Positions 57,253-64,000 of a DNA stretch of 64,000 nt are shown here, piece after piece. The stretch spans positions 2,109,501-2,173,500 of the forward strand of contig NC_019680.1 of the NCBI RefSeq assembly GCF_000316685.1. The letters run 5' to 3'. The stretch's first letter is position 1, and every line of letters starts with the position of its first letter. Both the position numbers and the translations under genes were made by a program. The notes beneath the pieces were generated by a model, which did not search any database, was not told the origin of the DNA, and saw only the letters and a list, made by a program, of their open reading frames with translations. The stretch is from Synechococcus sp. PCC 6312. GTDB taxonomy: Bacteria > Cyanobacteriota > Cyanobacteriia > Thermosynechococcales > Thermosynechococcaceae.

Positions 57253-60219
57253 TTAGAGTGTCCGGCGTTTAGCCACGGTTTGATAGGCGGCGATGACATC
57301 CCCCTCTTGCCACCCCTGGAAGTCATCCAAGCGCACCCCACACTCAAAGCCAGTTGCGACTTCCTTGGCATCATCTTTCATCCGCTTCAAGGACGTTAAG
57401 ACACCCGAATGGACGGTTTGATTCCCCCGTTGAACCCGGATTTTGCAGTTACGCACGAGTTTCCCGGCCTGGACATAGCAACCGGCAACAACACCTTTGG
57501 CCACCGCAAAAGTGGCTCGGACTTCGGCTTGTCCCAGTTCTTCCTCGACCATTTCCGGATCAAGTAACCCTTCCATCGCGGCCTGGAGATCATCCAAGAG
57601 TTTGTAGATGATGTTGTATTCCCGAATGTCTACATTGTTTTGATCGGCGGCCTGGCGGGCTCCACTGGCGAGGGTGGTATTAAAGCCGACAATAACGGCG
57701 CTACTGGCTGCGGCTAAGTCCACATCTGTTTCGGTGATTTCTCCAGGGGCTGAGAGTAAAATCCGCAGTTGGACTTGATCTTGCGGCAGTTGCCCTAAGG
57801 AAGCCAAAATCGCCTCTAAGGATCCCTGCACATCTGCTTTGAGAACCAGATTTAGTTCTTTGAGTTCCCCTTCGCGAGCCTGGTCAGACAAGGTGGTGAG
57901 AGAAACACGTCGGGCAGCCATGGCCTGGGCCAAACGAACTTGCCGTTGTTCCATCGTCCGTTGATCGGCTAAAGAACGGGCTGCTTTTTCATCAATAAAG
58001 ACTTCAAATTCATCCCCAGCTGCAGGGACATCCGTTAGACCCAAGACTTCCACCGCAAAGGATGGTCCAGCCGCCTCAACCCGTTGTCCCCGGTCATCAA
58101 TCATGGCCCGGACTTTCCCTAAGCAGGCCCCGGCCACAAAGACATCACCGACGCGTAAGGTGCCATTTTGAACCAAGAAGGTGGCTACAGCACCTCGGGC
58201 TTTATCCAAATGGGCTTCAATTACTGTCCCTCGCGCAGGTCGGTCTGGGTTGGCATAGAGATCTTCAACCTCGGAAACCAACAAGATCATTTCCAGTAAG
58301 GTATCCAAGTTTTCCCGTTGGAGGGCACTGACCGGAACCATGATCGTATCGCCCCCCCATTCTTCAGGAACCAGATTAAATTCGGTTAACTCCTGTTTCA
58401 CCCGATCGGGCTGGGCCGATTCCTTATCAATTTTGTTAATTGCCACAACAATCGGCACGCCCGCAGCTTTGGCATGGCTAATGGCTTCAATGGTCTGTGG
58501 TTGTACCCCATCATCGGCGGCCACCACTAGGACTGCCACATCTGTTACCCGCGCGCCCCTGGCCCGCATAGCTGTAAAGGCTTCGTGGCCGGGAGTATCC
58601 AGGAACACAACCTGGGCCGGTTCGCCATTATGCTCCACATCCACATGGTAAGCCCCAATATGTTGGGTAATGCCACCGGCCTCTCCTTGGGCTACTTTGG
58701 CATGGCGGATTGCATCCAAAAGACTGGTTTTCCCGTGATCCACATGCCCCATAATCGTGACTACGGGCGGACGACGTTGCAGATAATCGAGATCCCCCGC
58801 CTCAATCATCTCTGTGACTTTCTTGGCCGCAGATTCTTGAGTCCCCGCTTCAACCTCAATCCCCAATTCCTTAGTCACCATTTCAGCGGTTTCCAAATCT
58901 AGGGCCTGGTTGATGGTAGCAGCAATGCCTTTGAAGAAGAGAACCTTGATCACTTCCGATTCCGGAACAACCAGCTTCATCGCCAATTCCTGAACCGTGA
59001 GACTACCGTCGAGGGTGATTTTCTCAGGCCTGGTGACTTCTTCTTCCTCTTGGCGATCTCGCCCGCGATGACCACGTCGATCATTCTTATCCGCTTTCTT
59101 GGGTGCTGGCTTGGCCTCAGGCTTAACGGTAACTGGGCGACTACTCTTGGTGGCTTTTGGCTTGGGTGGGCGCACCAGGGATTGACTAACATCTATGGTT
59201 TGTAGCTTCAGAAGAGAGTCAGCCCCAAAATCTAGCTCATCTTCCTCCTCAATTCCTGAGGTGCGGCGTTTACCCTTAGCGGCATTTTTGGCCCGGAGTT
59301 CCTCTTCTTCCTCTTGGGCGGTCTTACCACGAGTGCGGCGGCCACGGGTTGAGAGAACGCGATTAACAGAGTCATTTTGGAGAACTTCAATCGCATCTTC
59401 CGATGTCCCGGTTCCAGGGGGTTTTGGCGGTGCAGGCCGGACTGGAGCATCTAGGAGGCGCGGGGGCGGCTGGAGTTTATGAACTGGTTTAGGCAGCACG
59501 TCTGGGGGGACAGGTTCTGAACCAGAGACACTAATTTTAGGCCCTGGAACTTTCAGAGGTTCAGGGTGTTGGAGTTGCTGGGAACGGGGGGGGTCGGGGA
59601 GGCGAACTTTACGAGGTGGAGCAATGCCTTCCAAACTCGAGGCTGAAGCAGCAGTCTCGGCAGCAGATGGGGTAGAGCGAGGCCGGGGTGGGGGGCCTTG
59701 GAGAGTCGGTAAAGGGGCAGGTTCCTGGGCCTGGACAAGTGGTTCAACTTCCGGGGTAGCAGGTGCTGGCGGGGCCGGGGGCTGGGGCGCGCGCACGATG
59801 GGCTTAATCGGCGGTTGCAAACTTCCCTCCCGGGCTGGGGGGCGGTGGAGTTGCGGTACAGGTCGAGACGGCTGCTCCACCAGGCCAGGGGTTGAATTGC
59901 CCTCACTGGTTGGGGCCAAGGCAGGGGTCGGGCGAGAATGGGTACTGTGAACCGCCACAATTTGTTGAGATTTCTTGACGGGCATCGGGACAGAAGGTTT
60001 CGGTCGCGCTGGAGCCTGGGCCGGACGCATCGGTTTCGGGGCTACGGGAGGTGTAAAGGTCTCTGCTTCTTGGCGAATTTGGGCGGCTTCCTCATCAGAA
60101 ATGGTGCTGCTATGGCTTTTCACCGAGATGGCCAACTTTTCACAAATCGTCAACAGATCCTTATTATCCCGATTCAGTTCCTTCGCAAGATCGTAAATTC
60201 TGACTTTACCGTTACTCAT
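57253..60219 (-). CDS. infB: translation initiation factor IF-2
   Basis: A 988-residue GTPase that brings initiator tRNA to the 30S subunit. The N-terminal IF2_N domain begins [19 protein letters not shown] long Pro/Ala-rich linker (~55-300) is typical of cyanobacterial IF-2. A second IF2_N-like module ([16 protein letters not shown]) lies near residue 401. The G domain starts at residue ~491 with G1 [12 protein letters not shown]3 DTPGHEAF and G4 NKID, and the beta-barrel and C-terminal domains follow. It lies downstream of rimM by 150 bp. Confidence 0.98.
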   Translation of the reverse strand: MSNGKVRIYDLAKELNRDNKDLLTICEKLAISVKSHSSTISDEEAAQIRQEAETFTPPVAPKPMRPAQAPARPKPSVPMPVKKSQQIVAVHSTHSRPTPALAPTSEGNSTPGLVEQPSRPVPQLHRPPAREGSLQPPIKPIVRAPQPPAPPAPATPEVEPLVQAQEPAPLPTLQGPPPRPRSTPSAAETAASASSLEGIAPPRKVRLPDPPRSQQLQHPEPLKVPGPKISVSGSEPVPPDVLPKPVHKLQPPPRLLDAPVRPAPPKPPGTGTSEDAIEVLQNDSVNRVLSTRGRRTRGKTAQEEEEELRAKNAAKGKRRTSGIEEEDELDFGADSLLKLQTIDVSQSLVRPPKPKATKSSRPVTVKPEAKPAPKKADKNDRRGHRGRDRQEEEEVTRPEKITLDGSLTVQELAMKLVVPESEVIKVLFFKGIAATINQALDLETAEMVTKELGIEVEAGTQESAAKKVTEMIEAGDLDYLQRRPPVVTIMGHVDHGKTSLLDAIRHAKVAQGEAGGITQHIGAYHVDVEHNGEPAQVVFLDTPGHEAFTAMRARGARVTDVAVLVVAADDGVQPQTIEAISHAKAAGVPIVVAINKIDKESAQPDRVKQELTEFNLVPEEWGGDTIMVPVSALQRENLDTLLEMILLVSEVEDLYANPDRPARGTVIEAHLDKARGAVATFLVQNGTLRVGDVFVAGACLGKVRAMIDDRGQRVEAAGPSFAVEVLGLTDVPAAGDEFEVFIDEKAARSLADQRTMEQRQVRLAQAMAARRVSLTTLSDQAREGELKELNLVLKADVQGSLEAILASLGQLPQDQVQLRILLSAPGEITETDVDLAAASSAVIVGFNTTLASGARQAADQNNVDIREYNIIYKLLDDLQAAMEGLLDPEMVEEELGQAEVRATFAVAKGVVAGCYVQAGKLVRNCKIRVQRGNQTVHSGVLTSLKRMKDDAKEVATGFECGVRLDDFQGWQEGDVIAAYQTVAKRRTL

Positions 60220-60369
60220 TCTTTACCCTGTCTGCAATTGCTACCAACTCAGTCCCCAAAATGGTGGATCAGCACGTAAAGATGCTAACTCACAGGAAGT
60301 TCCACAACCTTGGCGAAATTTGGCCCTATAGCCATTATTAACCATTTTGCCAGTTTGCCAGGGGAATGT

Positions 60370-60927
60370 TTATTTTACGGGAATTAATCCGGTCGGGGGG
60401 GTGAGTTCAATCCGCCGATGTTGGAGGTCAATCGTAGGAACAATCTCCCGAACCAAAGGAATCAGGACAATTGGCTCTTGGGGGCGGTGGAGCCGGACTT
60501 CAAGGAGATCATTCCCGGCATTGATCAGCCCGATCACCGTCCCAATCACCTCTGGATCAGGGGGAATAAAAACGTCTAGCCCGATCAAATCCATCAAATG
60601 AAATTCATTAGGCTCTAGGGGGGGGCGGTCAGACATGGGCACGACTAACTGACTTCCCCGTAAATTTTCAGCCTCTGTCCGGGTTTTATATTCTGCAAAG
60701 GTAAGAACATACAGGCCTGGGCCATTTAAAAATCTACCCTCAGTCAGGGTGACTGGAATTGGGGAGTTTTGATGATTAGTTTTTAGCCAACGGGGCCCAG
60801 GTTCTAAAAATCGCTCCGGAAAATCTGATTCTGGATAAACTCGGACTGCCCCAGCCAGGCCTTGGGGAGCAACAATCTGCCCAATTACAATCCAGTCGGA
60901 GGTATCAATTTGCGAAGAGAGAGTCAT
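60370..60927 (-). CDS. rimM: ribosome maturation factor RimM
   Basis: A 185-residue protein needed for 16S rRNA processing and 30S assembly. The N-terminal RimM domain has VIGQIVAPQGLAGAVRVYPESDFPERF, LTEGRFLNGPGLYVLTFAEYKTRTEAENLRG. The C-terminal PRC-barrel has YRL-like FHLMDLIGLDVF and VIGTVIGLINAGNDLLEVRL, ending in EIVPTIDLQHRRIELTPPTGL. It precedes infB on the same strand but with a 150-bp gap, so a separate promoter for infB is possible. Confidence 0.95.
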   Translation of the reverse strand: MTLSSQIDTSDWIVIGQIVAPQGLAGAVRVYPESDFPERFLEPGPRWLKTNHQNSPIPVTLTEGRFLNGPGLYVLTFAEYKTRTEAENLRGSQLVVPMSDRPPLEPNEFHLMDLIGLDVFIPPDPEVIGTVIGLINAGNDLLEVRLHRPQEPIVLIPLVREIVPTIDLQHRRIELTPPTGLIPVK

Positions 60928-60960
60928 AAGGAAAAAAAGGAGAGAATTAGGGCGGGAGTG

Positions 60961-61593
60961 TTAGCGGGGCTTACTTTGATCCTTGATGTCGTGGCCGTAA
61001 GCTCCCCAGGCCAAATCAATCAGACCCGATAAAATAGCTGCTGCGACCCCTGGCCCCCCTTTTTGCCCATTCAGCATAATATTGGGTAACCAAGATTTTT
61101 CCAGTTGCTCGCGCCCTTGGGGCAAAAATCCCACCGGTGTGTGGATAATCAAGGCTGGCTTAATTTCATCGGCCTGCACCAGTTCTAACAAGGGAGACAG
61201 AGTTGTTTGGGAAGCCCCAATGACAAAAATAGCCGTTGGATGCCGCCGGGAGAGGGTTTCGACTCCAAAAGCCGCGCGGGATTTTTCAGTCTGCGGGCGG
61301 GTAAAGGTTTCGCTGCCACAGTAAACGGGATTCGCAAAGGTGGTTTGCAATTGCGGCAAAATTCCCATCTGCACTAAGGGCACATCGACAATGATTGGGG
61401 TTCTGACCGAGAGGGCCGCCACACCCGCAGACAAGGCCTGAGGACAAAATTGGATCAAGGTTTGATAGTCAAAATCCCCTGTGGCATAAATCACTCGCCG
61501 AATAATTTCATATTCTGCCGGAGCAAAGGGATGATCCCCCAACTCCTGATCAATTTGGTGCAAACTTTGGATGTCGCTACTGTGCCAATCCAT
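60961..61593 (-). CDS. cbiC: precorrin-8X methylmutase
   Basis: This enzyme moves the C-11 methyl group to C-12, giving (hydrogeno)cobyrinate in B12 synthesis (CobH in the aerobic route, CbiC in the anaerobic one). Visible are the helix PAEYEIIRRVIYATGDFDY, IIVDVPLVQMGI, the ATP-like loop VIGASQTTL, and PALIIHTPVGF with the catalytic His. The frame extends to 61620, overlapping the mtnA stop. ATG 61593 has an AGGG site upstream and leaves an 8-bp gap, so it is used. The gene is probably cotranscribed with mtnA. Confidence 0.92.
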   Translation of the reverse strand: MDWHSSDIQSLHQIDQELGDHPFAPAEYEIIRRVIYATGDFDYQTLIQFCPQALSAGVAALSVRTPIIVDVPLVQMGILPQLQTTFANPVYCGSETFTRPQTEKSRAAFGVETLSRRHPTAIFVIGASQTTLSPLLELVQADEIKPALIIHTPVGFLPQGREQLEKSWLPNIMLNGQKGGPGVAAAILSGLIDLAWGAYGHDIKDQSKPR

Positions 61594-61600
61594 GGGTTCC

Positions 61601-62668
61601 CTAGCCTTGGTGTTCCGCATTGAGATGGCCTGCTAACCCCGCTTCTAATCGCTCCGGGGGAAAGACACCAAACTCAGTAATAATCCCTTTAATTAAATGG
61701 GCAGGGGTGACATCAAAGGCGGGCGTATAAAACTCAACCCCTTCTGGACAAATGCGTTGATTCCCGACTAAATAAACTTCTTCCGGATCCCGTTGCTCAA
61801 TGGGAATTAAACTGCCTTCTGGTAACGCTAAATCTACGGTAGAAGCTGGGGCGGCAATAAAAAAGGGAATCCCGTGGGCCTGGGCTGCAAGAGCAACGCT
61901 GTACGTCCCAATTTTGTTGGCCGTGTCCCCATTGGCAGCAATCCGATCCGCCCCGACTACGACCGCATCGATCATCCCCTGCTGCATACAATGGGCTGCC
62001 ATCGTATCTGCCAATAACGTCACTGGAATACCTTCTTGGACACATTCCCAAGTGGTTAGTTTGGCCCCTTGCCAACGGGGGCGAGTTTCATCAGCATAAA
62101 CCCGTTCTAACCGTCCCGCTGACCAGGCTGAGCGAATTACCCCTAAGGCTGTTCCATAGCCCGCCGTGGCTAAGGCCCCGGCATTACAGTGGGTCAGAAT
62201 TCTTAACTTCTCAGGAGAGTTCGGTAAGGCTGCCAGGCCATGGTCGCCAATTTGCTGACAGGTGCGGATATCGTCATCACAGATTTTTTGCGCCGTTTGC
62301 AGCAGGTAGGCTTGGATTTCGGAGACTGAACCGGGTCTGGCCTGGGCCGCCTTCAGCATTTGATCAATGGCCCAGAATAAATTCACCGCGGTGGGTCGAG
62401 TTTGCCGTAAGAGAATTGCGACCTGTTCGAGATGGTCTAATAAGCCCTGACGGTCAGAATCAGCATAGTCCCGTGCTCCCAAATACATCCCAAACGCCGC
62501 CGCCACCCCAATCGCGGGCGCACCCCGAACAATCATGGTGGTAATCGCGGTGGCCATGTCGTCAACACAGTGAATATCGACAACGCTGTATTCGGCCGGT
62601 AAGCGGGTTTGATCAATCAGGCGGACACTGTTTTCATGCCACTGCACCGGAAAAATCCCCTGACTCAT
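61601..62668 (-). CDS. mtnA: methylthioribose-1-phosphate isomerase
   Basis: This enzyme isomerises 5-methylthioribose-1-phosphate to the ribulose form in methionine salvage. The 355 residues from ATG 62668 include [38 protein letters not shown] (catalytic Cys), and [26 protein letters not shown] (catalytic Asp), plus [14 protein letters not shown] near the end. Residues upstream of ATG 62668 are unconserved, and an AAGGA site lies 8 bases before it. The downstream partner is cbiC. Confidence 0.95.
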   Translation of the reverse strand: MSQGIFPVQWHENSVRLIDQTRLPAEYSVVDIHCVDDMATAITTMIVRGAPAIGVAAAFGMYLGARDYADSDRQGLLDHLEQVAILLRQTRPTAVNLFWAIDQMLKAAQARPGSVSEIQAYLLQTAQKICDDDIRTCQQIGDHGLAALPNSPEKLRILTHCNAGALATAGYGTALGVIRSAWSAGRLERVYADETRPRWQGAKLTTWECVQEGIPVTLLADTMAAHCMQQGMIDAVVVGADRIAANGDTANKIGTYSVALAAQAHGIPFFIAAPASTVDLALPEGSLIPIEQRDPEEVYLVGNQRICPEGVEFYTPAFDVTPAHLIKGIITEFGVFPPERLEAGLAGHLNAEHQG

Positions 62669-63270
62669 GCACTTGTCCTTTGGATAAATCACCCCTTAAT
62701 TATCACTAAAAGAGGTCTAATTCCTCCAGCTTCTTGAAGTACAGCCTTAATGCTATAACTTCAGGCAAAAGATAATTAATTACGGCTCTCTTGGGAACAG
62801 GGTGATAGGCTCAGCTTATAACCCCTGATATCAAAAGCTTTCAGTCATTAGCACGTCAATAAAATGTATCATCATATACATTTTTACCGTAAATCCAAGA
62901 GAGCCTAAATTACTCAGATCCATAATTTATTATTCACCGTATAAATTCATAAATGCCTTTGATTCAATTCAAGAGTTTGTTGATTATGCTTGTCTTGATG
63001 TCCAATAGCTATTTTGTAGGAACATATAGCAAACAGTAATGAATTGTGAGACTAGGATAAAATTATATCTTCTTGAAAGTTTCTAGTTTCACCCTAGATT
63101 TAAGGAAGGTCTATTCCTTGCCAATGCCTGTCATGATCAATCATTCTCACAAATCAAGACGGACTGCCATATTGGAGAGTAGGGTATAAAAAGAATCTGT
63201 GAAGAGTTAAACATTACTTTTTCGGAACGAGCTAATCAATTAAATCAGCATTACCAAGAATTAATTGGAT
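62669..63270. other. long AT-rich intergenic region
   Basis: This ~600-bp gap between mtnA and the small exported gene holds the inverted-repeat element at 62784-62905. Near 63183-63270 a plus-strand stretch reads KRICEELNITFSERANQL with no start and runs antisense into the next gene, possibly a coding remnant. A TAATGCTATA at 62750 recalls one end of the MITE-like element. Nothing else is recognisable. Confidence 0.35.
62784..62905. repeat. 122-bp segment with terminal inverted repeats
   Basis: The arms GGCTCTCTTGG (62784-62794) and CCAAGAGAGCC (62895-62905) are exact reverse complements. Inside is a second hairpin (AAATGTAT ... ATACATTT near 62861-62882). The arms are unrelated to the MITE-like element at 27782. 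No coding frame. It could be a degenerate small mobile element or a structured RNA. Confidence 0.45.
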
Positions 63271-63564
63271 CTAAAAGAGATGAAACATACATCCCCTTTG
63301 AATTGGTTTTAAAGCCGGATCATTTGGATTACTGGCCAATCGTTGAAACTGCTTAAAGCTCATTTTTGCCTGAATTCCCTCAATCATGCAGGTGCAGAAA
63401 GCTGTGCCACGACCACCAAAACCAGGAGGAGCCTGTTTCTGAAACCTTCGAGTACAATCAACCATAAATTTTTGTATTGATGCCGGGGGATAGCTGGCCG
63501 CCAGCACTGGGCCTGGGATAAAAAAAGCAATGGATAAAATTGGTACGGAAATTAAAAATTTCAT
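63271..63564 (-). CDS. small exported Cys-containing protein
   Basis: A 97-residue protein with a clear signal peptide (MKFLISVPILSIAFFIPGPVLAA, cleavage near AASYPP). The mature part has about four cysteines (VDCTRRF, TAFCTCMIEGIQ, RGCMF) that could form two disulfides, with helices around YPPASIQKFMVDC and MSFKQFQRL. It resembles a family of small secreted cyanobacterial proteins with a C-x-C-M/T-x-x-I pattern. The function is unknown. It is intact and ends in FHLF. Confidence 0.75.
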   Translation of the reverse strand: MKFLISVPILSIAFFIPGPVLAASYPPASIQKFMVDCTRRFQKQAPPGFGGRGTAFCTCMIEGIQAKMSFKQFQRLASNPNDPALKPIQRGCMFHLF

Positions 63565-63736
63565 ACAAACACTATCCCTATGGGAAGCCCCCCAAGAGAA
63601 TCTTGCGACGCTTACTGACTTTACTGCAACAGCAGAATAAAAAGTCTATGATACATCTTACTTAAAGATACCCTTGACACTACCAATTCAACATTGTACG
63701 GATGCCCGCTCAGATACGATGGCCGCTAGGCCCCGC

Positions 63737-64000
63737 TTAACGTTGTACTTCCTGGGCAATCGCTTCGGCCATTTGTTGGGTACCAACTGGGGTTTGTCCG
63801 GGGGGAATTAAATCGTAGGTGACATATTTTTTCTCACCAATCACTTTTTCCACCGCCGCTTGTAACCGTTGCGCGGCATCCACTTCCCCCAGGTATTGCA
63901 ACATCAACACCCCGGAAAGAATCAACGCGGTCGGATTTGCCTTGTTTTGTCCGGCATATTTGGGGGCCGAGCCGTGAATGGCTTCAAACACCGCATAGTC
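63737..64000 (-). CDS. icd: isocitrate dehydrogenase (NADP), C-terminal part, cut by window end
   Basis: The frame is open to the last base of the window ([22 protein letters not shown]), continuing [16 protein letters not shown] and ending [10 protein letters not shown], then [15 protein letters not shown]. The [13 protein letters not shown] block is the conserved nucleotide-binding region of NADP-isocitrate dehydrogenase. Only the last ~88 residues are visible, and the gene's start lies beyond 64000. In cyanobacteria this enzyme makes 2-oxoglutarate, the carbon skeleton and signal for nitrogen assimilation. Confidence 0.9.
   Translation of the reverse strand, partial: DYAVFEAIHGSAPKYAGQNKANPTALILSGVLMLQYLGEVDAAQRLQAAVEKVIGEKKYVTYDLIPPGQTPVGTQQMAEAIAQEVQR

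Noticed and set aside
57174-57374. N-terminal extension of EgtD
   Set aside because: It lies inside infB in another frame and has no resemblance to the family N-terminus.
63183-63357. Plus-strand open stretch KRICEELNITFSERANQL antisense to the exported protein gene
   Set aside because: It has no start codon, and its 3' part is the antisense of a good signal-peptide gene; kept only as a remark on the intergenic region.

Overview
This is a 64 kb stretch of a cyanobacterial chromosome of roughly balanced base composition. The evidence is a set of genes typical of phototrophs: a Ycf33/DUF751 protein, a DUF3593 protein, a FutC-like iron-transport ATPase behind a Fur-type box, bifunctional RibBA, a Zn-type HemB, a REC-PAS-GGDEF protein next to a MASE1 hybrid kinase, and pentapeptide-repeat proteins. 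The standard cyanobacterial repeat HIP1 (GCGATCGC) was seen only once (19160). The 10-bp palindrome CCAGGCCTGG and its halves are scattered through nearly every gene instead. A unicellular relative of the Thermosynechococcaceae is my best guess, but nothing here proves the genus.

Layout. 1-5.5 kb: end of an unknown gene, a hydrolase-like protein, pgk, a universal stress protein, a YaaW-like protein, purA and a ribosomal L25-type gene. 5.5-9.4 kb: a signalling pair (diguanylate cyclase and hybrid histidine kinase). 9.6-12.9 kb: a broken Uma2 gene, a methyltransferase, a lone DppB-type permease, DUF3593 and a DEDDh exonuclease. 12.9-15.2 kb: an HMA-like membrane protein and the Fur-box ATPase. 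15.2-18.8 kb: a glycosyltransferase and a type II restriction-modification pair. 18.8-30.4 kb: hemB, yvcK, ycf33, a MacB-like permease, ribBA, argC, ccdA, cobM, and metX-metY. 30.7-37.2 kb: small membrane proteins, carbonic anhydrase, VOC protein, CDF-like and MgtC-like proteins, and a rhodanese/YeeE sulfur module. 37.4-46.9 kb: pmbA, lptF/G-like, a Crp-family regulator, a TPP riboswitch with thiC, sirB-cobA, and murG. 47-53.6 kb is the accessory zone: HNH protein, toxin-antitoxin pair between two copies of an ABC-gene 3' end, ABC exporter, orphan N4-cytosine methyltransferase, phosphoesterase and IS630 remnant. 53.8-64 kb: glmU, two pentapeptide proteins, egtD, infB, rimM, cbiC, mtnA, a secreted protein and the 3' end of icd.

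How the genes connect. Tetrapyrrole and corrinoid genes are scattered rather than clustered: hemB (porphobilinogen), cobA (precorrin-2), sirB (siroheme/cobalt branch), cobM and cbiC (corrin ring). Sulfur metabolism recurs: metX/metY, mtnA, and a two-domain rhodanese beside a YeeE-type transporter. thiC and ribBA add thiamine and riboflavin synthesis.

Most unusual are the traces of past rearrangement. A decayed fragment of the VOC gene lies antisense across the cobM 3' end. A decayed ABC-transporter C-terminus flanks a toxin-antitoxin module. There are two copies of a ~105-bp inverted-repeat element, and Uma2 and IS630 pseudogenes damaged largely by Trp- or Gln-to-stop changes.
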